NCBI GenBank assembly: GCA_016281255.1
Contig: JAEEIG010000170.1
Span: 1 to 53,950, forward strand
Direction: 5' to 3'
DNA: 53,950 nt
From: Bacteroidales bacterium
GTDB taxonomy: Bacteria > Bacteroidota > Bacteroidia > Bacteroidales > WCHB1-69
Shown here: positions 26,901 through 33,808 of the stretch, piece by piece
Position numbering within the stretch: position 1 is the stretch's first letter
How the letters are laid out: the number at the start of each line of letters is the position of its first letter
The notes under the pieces: generated by a model
The model's database searches: none
The model's input: only the letters and a program-made list of their open reading frames with translations
What the model was told of the DNA's origin: nothing
Translations under genes and position numbers: made by a program

Positions 26901-29900
26901 CCACTCGCTCTGTCCATCCTCGCCGCATGAGCTTCGTACCTTCCATACGTACTTGGTAAACGGGGTGAGAGTGTTGAGGGTGCAAAATGTGTCAGCAACC
27001 GTGATTTCTTGATATTCCTGAACGTCATAGGGACGGTAGGCCACAATGTAGGAAGTGGCATCACCGGTCCAGGACAAAGTTTGCGCGTTGCCGCTGACCA
27101 TTGATGAAGTTAAATTTTGAGGCAAGGAACAATGAGAACCCACAATCGAGAGGTTATCCAAAGCGGCGGGCGGCTGAATGCCATTGGAGTTGTTGTTAAC
27201 CCACAAGAAATAGATGCGTTGCACGCCAGCGTAGGTGGAATCCAGCTCGTAAGCGTAATGTGCCCAATCGTTCACCTCCGAGAGTTTGCTAACCAACGGC
27301 ACCGCACCTTCCGGCGTAGCAGTGCCAGATGGAGCAGATGGTGTACCCACAAACACTTTCATGTAGTCAGCCGTATTTTGTCCCATGCCCTTGTAATCGA
27401 AAGATAATTGATAAACTAAATGGTTTTCGTCGAAATAGACATCGCGGTACGCCCACACGGACGAGGTTGAGGTGATGGTATAGGCATTGGTCGTACCACT
27501 GTCGTTGGAGATATAGAGGGCGTTGTTATCACCGTAGCCAGTGGCATTGCCTATCACCCATTGGTTCACGGCATTGCCGTTCGCTAATGTCCAATGGCTG
27601 TTTTCGGTCGGGCTGTCGAAGGGACAGAGGTATGGTAAGTGTGTCGGCGTTTGCGTAGTGGTGAAGAATGCATCGCTGCTCCATTCGCTGGTGTCAGAAG
27701 TGCTGCAAATAGAACGTACATGCCATATATAATCGCTACTCGGAATAAGTCCTGGAACCGTGATGGTCGTGTCCTGTGTGGTTAATTCCGTATAAACCGA
27801 ATCGCTCAACACCTTGTAAGCCAATATGAAAGAAGATACGATACCGGCACTTCCAGACGACCAAGCAAACGTGGAAGTAGTGTCTTGCGGATTAGAGGTC
27901 AAGTTGCTGGGCACTCCGCAAGTCACCCCATTGATGGAGATATTGTCAATAGCAGCAGGAGGGTTGGCACCCGTCCACAGGTTGTTGGTCCATAAAATAT
28001 AAAGACGTTGCGCACCCGCATGGGTGGAGTCTATTGTGAAACTTTTATGCGTCCATTGGCTTATAAGATTAAGATCTTCCCCTATTTGAACTAAAGGAAC
28101 AGGAAGATCGCTTTGTAGAGGAGGAAACAAAGGAGTGTCTAAGAACAGTCTCACATAATCATTTCCTTCCTCACCCATTCCTTTGAAGTCTAACGAAAGC
28201 TGATATTCAGGATATCCAGGGTCAAAATAAATGTCACGATATGCCCAGACGTATGCGGGGGGACCATACTCGTAACTATTGGTAACCCCGTTGTCGGATG
28301 ATATGTACAGCATTTTATTGTTGTCGACGATTTCGGAAGGGGTTCCAATATACCACTTGTTGGTATGGTTTGAGTAGTATCCGGAGCTACCATTACTATA
28401 GTCTCCGATGCGGATGGTCCAGTGCTGATTTTCTAGTTCATTATCAAAATCACAGAAATAGGGAAGCTGCGCCAATGTCTTGAAAGCCATCTCGCCACTC
28501 CAGTCGCTCCATTCGTTGTCTGAATATAATGCTTGTACTTTCCAAACATACCATGAAGAGGTTCCTAAGTTGGCGAGAGTGTATGTTGTGTCGGAGGCAG
28601 ACAAAAGTACCTCTGTATAAGTTGAATCAGACTGGGAGCGCCATGCCAGACGATAGGAAAGCGGAGTCTCGGAAGAGTCGGATGTCCAGGATAACTGCGC
28701 AGAATGATAGGTGATATCGGTAGTTGTCAAATCAACAGGGGGCTCGTGAAAAATACCTTTGATGGAAATATTGTCAAAAGCGCCAGCGGGATTCCAAGTG
28801 GTGTTGTATTCAAACCGAAGACGCAATTGATGGTAACCAGAAATGGATGAATCTACGATGATGCTTTGACGAGTCCAGAACCCGGCATTACTTAGATGAT
28901 TACTCAAGAGTGTTTCATCCAGGAATATCTGCATAACTCCCGTTTCGTCGCCTCCTCCTTTACAGTCAAAGGAGATTAGGTATTTCGGATACTCAGGAGT
29001 GAAACAAATGTTGCGTAAGGCCTCAGGATTAGTCGAATTCGGTGTGTAACTATTGGTAACACCGTTGTCTTTTGAGATATACAATGAGTGCCCCTCGTTA
29101 TACGCAACTGCATTGCCGATATATGTTTTATTACTACCACTATTGGGAGTGAGCTGCCAGATAGCGTTCTCCACCGAATCTTCAAAATCACAGAAATAGG
29201 GTAGAATAGCTATCGGAAGTTTAGTCGTGAATGATAGGGGATCACTCCAATAACTACCGGTCGAATCTGAACAATGCGAACGCACACTCCATACGTAGGA
29301 TGTTGTAGAATTCAGACTGCCAATCCGGAGCACCGTGTCGTTGGTTTGAACTTCCGTATAGGCAGTGTCGCCAGTGGATTTGTATGCCACCGTATAGCTG
29401 TCGGCTCCAACGGGTTCCCAAGCAATGAGTGCGAAGGTGTCTTGCACGCTAATGTTTTGCAAATTGTGAACGCGCGGACAGGCGTTTCCTACAATGGAGA
29501 GATTGTCAATGGCTGATGCTGGGTTACGCGACCACATAGCGCGACAGCTGCCGAAATAGATGCGTTGAACTCCTGCAAAGGTTGAATCCACCAGGAAAGT
29601 GTAATGCTTCCAGATAGTGTCTGAATCAAAATAAGTGAGGAGGATGCTTCCAGGTGGTGTCTCTGTATCGACGGTTAGCGATTCGTAAGGCGGTCCGATC
29701 ATTACCTTTGGAGTTGTCCACGTATCCACAATTCCCTTGTAATCAAAGGAGATTTGATAATCAGCATAGCCAGGAGGAAGTTGGATGTCGCGATAAGCCC
29801 AAATGGTCTTTAGACTATTACTATAACTTACCCCGCTTATCGCATTTGTGATGCCTCCATCATTGGAAACGTACAGCGCTTGGTCTCCAGATTGTGCGGT

Positions 29901-31664
29901 AGCAGAACCAATGTACCATCCGTTTATCTCCATGTTTACCATCCGCCAATAGTGGTTCTCTAACGAGTCTTCAAAATCGCAGAAGTACGGGAACTCGGCG
30001 ATGGGGGGCTCGGTCTTGAACTGTATCGTCTCACTCCAGTCGCTTTGGTCGGTGGATGAGCAGTGGGCTCTTACTTTCCATTCGTACTGGGTGTAAATAT
30101 CTAATCCCGTTAATGTGAATGATGTGTCTGTCAACGTGATTGTTGTGAAATCGGAATCGTCTAAGGTTCTATATGCCAGTGTGTAATAGCTTGCGGCTCC
30201 GATTAAGGGCGTATGCCAAGTGAGAACAGCCGAACCCGTGTCAATGTTTGTGGTGGTCAGTTGTTCAGGCATGGCACAGGTGAAACTCTCAATGGTGATG
30301 TCGTCAATGGCACCTGGTGGGTTAGAAATATGAGTGTTGTTATTACTCCAGCAGAAATAGAGCCGATAGACTCCCTGATAAGTTGAATCCAGCAGGAAAG
30401 AATAGGTTTTCCAATTGCTTTGATTGAAAATGTCGCTGCCTAACTTCACTGCTCCGGTGGGCGCATTAGTGGTGTTATTTCCGGGGGTGGCAGGCGGACC
30501 GAGATAGACTTTCATCAATCCGTGATTCATGTTGTTGTAATAACTGTGGTTTTTGGCCACAAAAGATAACCTATGACCGGCATATATGGAGTCGAAGTCA
30601 ATATCTCGGTAAGCCCAAATGTAGGTCACCCCAGATGTGTAACCATAGGAAACACCTTGGTTGTAAGAAACATACATTGAATGGGTTCCGCTGTATTGGG
30701 TCGCCGTACCTACCCACCATTTGTTCGGACCATTGCCGTTGAGGAAAGTCCATTGAGAAGATTCCTCTGCATCTTCAAAGTTACAAACATAAGGTACATG
30801 AGCGATAAATGGAGGTAAGGATACCGATACACCGCTTTTCCAATTGCTGGTATCACCATCATTACAGACGGAACAAACTCTCCATTGTAGAGTGGAATTG
30901 TACGCTATATTATTGACAGTAAAGAAAGTGTCGGTCAATGTGACGTTCGTAAAAATAGTATCAGTAGCAGTTTTGTATTCCAAAACATAATGCTGAGAAG
31001 TAATGTAAGGGCTTGGAGACCAAGTCAGGAGTGCTGAAGTGCCGTTTAATTCAGCATGAGTATTTATGGGTCTAAAACAACCATTGCTGACGTAGTTGAA
31101 AGTCAATATCGGGAGAGAGGACGAAGCGTAGTTAAGACCCGAAGAGAGGTAAGTAAGGTAGGACACCTGTTGAGGTTGACTCATTCCTTTGATCGTTGCC
31201 TCTTTCCAATTAGCCGCAACTGGATTCTCGAACTCTATCAGTAAGTTGCCGCCCATATAGAGGAAGGGATCGTCTAACGTAATGTGCATCTGATTGTTAG
31301 AGATGTTCGATGAGAGTGTGCCAGTCCATACTAACGCGGAGGGTGAGTCAAGGAGACCATTCTGCAAGTCAGTGGCGTTGGTGGTACCGATTCTCACGAG
31401 TTGCGTGCCTCCCCACGAACCATTTGGGGGTGTCTCGAAATAGTAAGTGAGCTCCGTGATATAGTTCCCAATCATGTCTGTCAACAGTGAATCTGGATAG
31501 ATACTTTGCGAACGCTGAACGAAATTCATACGAATTCCATAGACAGGGAAATGACTTTCGGCAATATCCGAACTGTCTGGGCTACAGGGAACAGTAAGGG
31601 TCTGTGCATTCAATCCTGCCATCAGGATCATCGCAATTGCTAATGTCGTAATATGTTTTTTCAT
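24000..31664 (-). CDS. Giant modular surface adhesin, truncated by amber stop
   Basis: The 2554-residue product has a signal peptide (MKKHITTLAIAMILMAGLNA), a unique N-terminal region and then a chain of units. Each has a MAM/jelly-roll-like domain (P-Y-F-C-D-F-E-D ... W-A-Y-R-D ... P-P-A-A-I-D-N-I-S-I) followed by a fibronectin-III-like domain (L-T-W ... Y-x-V-A-Y-K ... Y-V-W-K-V-R). Unit starts lie near 30785, 29978, 29188, 28450, 27625, 26850, 26083, 25265 and 24436, with a tenth near 23690 beyond the stop. The translation stops at TAG (24000-24002) before the T9SS sorting domain, so the secreted form would not be anchored by that system. Codon use is clearly more AT-rich than in neighbours such as the gene at 38530. 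Likely role: surface adhesion or glycan/protein binding. Confidence 0.9.
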   Translation of the reverse strand: MKKHITTLAIAMILMAGLNAQTLTVPCSPDSSDIAESHFPVYGIRMNFVQRSQSIYPDSLLTDMIGNYITELTYYFETPPNGSWGGTQLVRIGTTNATDLQNGLLDSPSALVWTGTLSSNISNNQMHITLDDPFLYMGGNLLIEFENPVAANWKEATIKGMSQPQQVSYLTYLSSGLNYASSSLPILTFNYVSNGCFRPINTHAELNGTSALLTWSPSPYITSQHYVLEYKTATDTIFTNVTLTDTFFTVNNIAYNSTLQWRVCSVCNDGDTSNWKSGVSVSLPPFIAHVPYVCNFEDAEESSQWTFLNGNGPNKWWVGTATQYSGTHSMYVSYNQGVSYGYTSGVTYIWAYRDIDFDSIYAGHRLSFVAKNHSYYNNMNHGLMKVYLGPPATPGNNTTNAPTGAVKLGSDIFNQSNWKTYSFLLDSTYQGVYRLYFCWSNNNTHISNPPGAIDDITIESFTCAMPEQLTTTNIDTGSAVLTWHTPLIGAASYYTLAYRTLDDSDFTTITLTDTSFTLTGLDIYTQYEWKVRAHCSSTDQSDWSETIQFKTEPPIAEFPYFCDFEDSLENHYWRMVNMEINGWYIGSATAQSGDQALYVSNDGGITNAISGVSYSNSLKTIWAYRDIQLPPGYADYQISFDYKGIVDTWTTPKVMIGPPYESLTVDTETPPGSILLTYFDSDTIWKHYTFLVDSTFAGVQRIYFGSCRAMWSRNPASAIDNLSIVGNACPRVHNLQNISVQDTFALIAWEPVGADSYTVAYKSTGDTAYTEVQTNDTVLRIGSLNSTTSYVWSVRSHCSDSTGSYWSDPLSFTTKLPIAILPYFCDFEDSVENAIWQLTPNSGSNKTYIGNAVAYNEGHSLYISKDNGVTNSYTPNSTNPEALRNICFTPEYPKYLISFDCKGGGDETGVMQIFLDETLLSNHLSNAGFWTRQSIIVDSSISGYHQLRLRFEYNTTWNPAGAFDNISIKGIFHEPPVDLTTTDITYHSAQLSWTSDSSETPLSYRLAWRSQSDSTYTEVLLSASDTTYTLANLGTSSWYVWKVQALYSDNEWSDWSGEMAFKTLAQLPYFCDFDNELENQHWTIRIGDYSNGSSGYYSNHTNKWYIGTPSEIVDNNKMLYISSDNGVTNSYEYGPPAYVWAYRDIYFDPGYPEYQLSLDFKGMGEEGNDYVRLFLDTPLFPPLQSDLPVPLVQIGEDLNLISQWTHKSFTIDSTHAGAQRLYILWTNNLWTGANPPAAIDNISINGVTCGVPSNLTSNPQDTTSTFAWSSGSAGIVSSFILAYKVLSDSVYTELTTQDTTITVPGLIPSSDYIWHVRSICSTSDTSEWSSDAFFTTTQTPTHLPYLCPFDSPTENSHWTLANGNAVNQWVIGNATGYGDNNALYISNDSGTTNAYTITSTSSVWAYRDVYFDENHLVYQLSFDYKGMGQNTADYMKVFVGTPSAPSGTATPEGAVPLVSKLSEVNDWAHYAYELDSTYAGVQRIYFLWVNNNSNGIQPPAALDNLSIVGSHCSLPQNLTSSMVSGNAQTLSWTGDATSYIVAYRPYDVQEYQEITVADTFCTLNTLTPFTKYVWKVRSSCGEDGQSEWSTEQTFETPTQTPYFCDFEDATENAAWTFRTSTISTGYVNWQIGNSISGDGEHALYVNDNNPVSHVYWAYRDIFFDSTYNGYALTFDFYGLSNAANNEYVRVFIGTPTIPGGTTVSGATELTTIFQDTCIWQTKTMVIDSTHKGLQRLYFQYYGYNNNVSSPAYIDNISITGFYCAHVPTALTAQVMDTLANLSWTLANGSADSYTVAYKLPNDSAYTYLTVPDQYVTVGNLAPLTTYVWKVRTNCTATDHSFWSAESSFQTSENTARLPYICDFEDTVENNQWTFVNGTYTNIWHIGNATNNGGSNSLYVSNDNGATNAYSVNSTSHVWAYRDFYFTPGHPEYHITFDVRSFGEVFSNLPYDRLNVYLGPPVTPPAYQSNSYFNIAPQGSTQLGGDYVNDSIWNTVTFTVDSTHAGIQRLFFLWKNDYVEGTNPPGAVDNIQISTSSCPIPMQLATVNILDDAATLTWHSDADTFIVAFKALTDSAFTEVLTTETSYQMTNLEPSSFYTWKVKSLCSDGETSFWSNQETYQTHSILGRIPYAHGFEDAEENSHWTSLTYTNSTWPTGWFIGHAAYQSGDSALYISNDNGVSNACFTTNIYRCWAFRDFYFDPSYSGYEISFDYRVQGNADFAWMKVFIGPPVTPVDYAGPGGSISYAVPTGAVQIGNDFYGQPSWSHFTFTADTTFQGVKRLYFLWTNTEYNVSNPPAAVDNVSIQGCLCGVPTHITVDSVTAHTITIHFTPSSPLDSVWEAALVPTGSAINPSQLITLTDTIFTFQNLINDYSYDLYIRALCNNSEYSYWSQPISQRTDCGYISSFPYSDNFDTYETASFPRCWQRLSTTSSNYPYIDLYTPGHYDHTYSTPGMMVFPSGYNSFAILPEIDPATPINELQISFQYKTYDPAAMLIVGVMDDPEDATTFTPVDTMQLEYHQVEHWAEKKVHLHNYTGNGHYIALRGYGYLDNVLL

Positions 31665-31733
31665 AACTATATAAATTTCTCTATGTTTTTCCTAACCAAC
31701 CTTTTAAGGCGTTATTGCTCTGTTTTCTCTCGG

Positions 31734-31741
31734 CAAAAATA
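31734..31741 (-). promoter_or_regulatory. -7 promoter box of the giant adhesin gene
   Basis: TATTTTTG on the minus strand, 69 bp upstream of the ATG at 31664. The IS remnant begins 38 bp further upstream. Confidence 0.55.
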
Positions 31742-31778
31742 CATTATTTTTCGAGAATTATGAATTTTGAATCACTAC

Positions 31779-32345
31779 TGTCCCGTTAAAGTGGACTAAT
31801 CGTTATTTGAAATCGCTGAAATAAAGTCTTTTACGAGTGGTTTTAAGAGCGCGACGATTTGAATTTGTAATTTTGCAGTCAAACAGATTGACTGCAAAAT
31901 GAATAAAGACAAATATGTATTCGCCCAATTGATAGAGTTTCTGAACAATGACAAGTTCCGTCGCCTTGTTGACAAGTATGATGGGAACCGTTATGTCAAG
32001 CATCTCACCTGCTGGAACCAGCTTCTTGCACTGATGTTCGGGCAACTCAGCAACCAGACTTGATAGTGGCCTTCGAAGCCCATCAGTCAAAGTGTTTCCA
32101 CCTCGGTTTAGGTAGTTAGTGCAGCCATCACTGCCTACTGCCTCGTGGCGATTGTACAGCATGATATGCAGTTGAAGCGCTCGACCTATGAAGTCTTGCA
32201 AATCCTCAGCATATCACTCACGGACAAGACACCGCTTAGAGAACTGTTCGATAAGACTTATTCCAATGATGTCAAAGAGCAATTAGATCCCCTTATTCCG
32301 GGGTTGTTTGATTAATAATTAACTCGTCCCGATTTTAACGGGACA
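31779..32345 (+). mobile_element. Degraded IS4-family insertion sequence remnant
   Basis: Terminal inverted repeats of TGTCCCGTTAAA are seen at 31779-31790 and, as TTTAACGGGACA (one extra T before), ending at 32345. Both flanks carry ACTA, a possible short target duplication. Inside are the two ends of an IS4-type transposase with most of the middle deleted. At 567 bp it is far shorter than a whole element (about 1.3-1.5 kb) and cannot encode an active transposase. Confidence 0.85.
31899..32315 (+). pseudogene. IS4-type transposase, internally deleted and frameshifted
   Basis: The intact 5' part (31899-32063) encodes 54 residues starting MNKDKYVFAQLIEFLNN and including KHLTCWNQLLALMFGQLS, the N-terminal DUF4372-type domain of Bacteroidetes IS4 transposases. 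A small deletion after the QLSN stretch shifts the frame: DLIVAFEAHQSKCFHLGLG then continues in another frame to a stop. A large deletion removes the catalytic DDE core. The last part (to TAA at 32313-32315) reads ITAYCLVAIVQHDMQLKRST and ends LIPGLFD, the typical IS4 C-terminus. Clearly inactive. Confidence 0.88.
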
Positions 32346-32723
32346 CTAATGATGTACACACAATCATAAAACTTAATAAAACCTTTTTCGTCATAAATAT
32401 TTTTTTTTGTTAGGCAAATATAATCACGAAAACACTTATCTTTCACAAAAAAAACGCGATTTCGTCCCTTGGGACGTAATTGTGACAAAAAAACAATTAT
32501 TAAATAATGAGAATATAGGAAATATTTGATTGTCAATCCCTTATTCACTTTGAGCTCTTGTTTATATATTCGTTTTTGAATCTATATTTATTACACTATT
32601 TTTCAAAAATCATACAATAACAGCATCGAAAAGAGGCAGTATACACTCCAAAATGACAATATAACTTTCCTTGTTTTGCAAATTTTAGTAATTTTGCCGC
32701 AGAACGGTAAAAATCAATAAACT
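32346..32723. other. AT-rich gap upstream of the LytTR regulator
   Basis: The 378 bp hold no gene that can be supported. Features seen are a short inverted repeat CGTCCC-TT-GGGACG at 32463-32476 and a -7 box at 32689-32696. The inverted repeat could be an operator or a small hairpin. Confidence 0.7.
32689..32696 (+). promoter_or_regulatory. -7 promoter box of the LytTR regulator gene
   Basis: TAATTTTG, 27 bp upstream of the ATG at 32724. Confidence 0.55.
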
Positions 32724-33806
32724 ATGCAATCTTTCAAAAAAACAATTCCCTTGATCACAGGACAGGTAGTGTTCTTTGCGCTCTTCTTTTGGTATTTTCT
32801 TCAGTATAATTTTTTACGTCCATATACAGGTACTTGGGTGGAATGCCTCATAGCCTCAATATTGATAGTGATAATGACCACCAATTTTTGGATTGTATAT
32901 CCCTACATCATTAAGAAGCACACTTACTTCGTTTATTTGTTCGTTTCGCTTTTTGAATCCTTAGTCATCAACGTCATAGAGTATTTGGTAACATATCAAT
33001 CTTCCTTGGCAATTTATGGAGATATTATCCAGCAGGTGGAACATTCAACGATGTTCTTGTTGCCTATGTATTTCAACACCTTTTTGCGAGATTTTGCACT
33101 TTTGGTTTTTGTAGGATTGGTCGCTGACAACATACAACTCTCTGAGAGACAAATCGAAAATGACCAAGAACTGCTTCGTTCTAAAAACCAACTCATGGTC
33201 AGGGATGAAGGGAAGACATGCGTGATTGACATGGCCCCCATATATCTATGCCGTCAGGAAAAAAACTATGCAATACTCTATTCTATTAACGGTCGGAGAT
33301 ATAAAAAAAGAATTTCGCTTAAAAATTTGGAGGATTTATTGAAAGCTCAACAGTTCATCAGAATATCCAAAAGCGATATCATACGTCTTTCATCCATCAA
33401 AAAATGCGAAAACAATTTGCTGATACTCAAAGACACGGTGGTTACCAACACAAAAGCTATTGCTATCAGCAAGTCATTCGTGGAAAATGTTGTTCCTACC
33501 ATTCTGCAATTCCTTCAAAACGAGTTAGAATCGGAGCCAGTTCGGGATAGTCCATTGGAGGAAGAACAGCAGCAGGCAGCCGTTGCCGAACCAGATAGCC
33601 CAATGCTTAATCCAAAGGCCACAAAAATCAAAAGGTACGTTTCGTCCCACCGAGACTGCAAACTGGATGATATCGTTTCTGCTACCAAAATCCCGAAAAG
33701 CACTGTAACCCGCTACCTGAAGGAGCTACAGCAGGACGGCCTCATCGAGTACGTCGGCAGCAAGAAGACAGGCGGCTACAGGGCGGTAGAGAAAAGGGAA
33801 ATGTAA
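32724..33806 (+). CDS. Membrane-bound LytTR transcription regulator with C-terminal winged helix
   Basis: The 360-residue protein has four predicted membrane helices in residues about 10-135, a short coiled linker (SERQIENDQELLRSKNQL), a LytTR DNA-binding domain at about 162-262 (VIDMAPIYLCRQEKNYAILY, then FIRISKSDIIRLSSIKKC) and an acidic linker. It closes with a winged-helix domain at about 297-357 (DDIVSATKIPKSTVTRYLKE, then GLIEYVGSKKTGGYR). Classic LytTR regulators are cytoplasmic response regulators; membrane-bound LytTR proteins are known, but a second DNA-binding domain on the same chain is unusual. It faces away from the giant adhesin gene across the IS remnant and may control it. 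The 3' end is 2 bp from the convergent priA. Confidence 0.85.
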   Translation: MQSFKKTIPLITGQVVFFALFFWYFLQYNFLRPYTGTWVECLIASILIVIMTTNFWIVYPYIIKKHTYFVYLFVSLFESLVINVIEYLVTYQSSLAIYGDIIQQVEHSTMFLLPMYFNTFLRDFALLVFVGLVADNIQLSERQIENDQELLRSKNQLMVRDEGKTCVIDMAPIYLCRQEKNYAILYSINGRRYKKRISLKNLEDLLKAQQFIRISKSDIIRLSSIKKCENNLLILKDTVVTNTKAIAISKSFVENVVPTILQFLQNELESEPVRDSPLEEEQQQAAVAEPDSPMLNPKATKIKRYVSSHRDCKLDDIVSATKIPKSTVTRYLKELQQDGLIEYVGSKKTGGYRAVEKREM

Positions 33807-33808
33807 CC

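Noticed and set aside
32346-32723. tRNA or small-RNA gene in the AT-rich gap
   Set aside because: No cloverleaf-like pairing or conserved T-loop seen; only a short inverted repeat and a promoter box.
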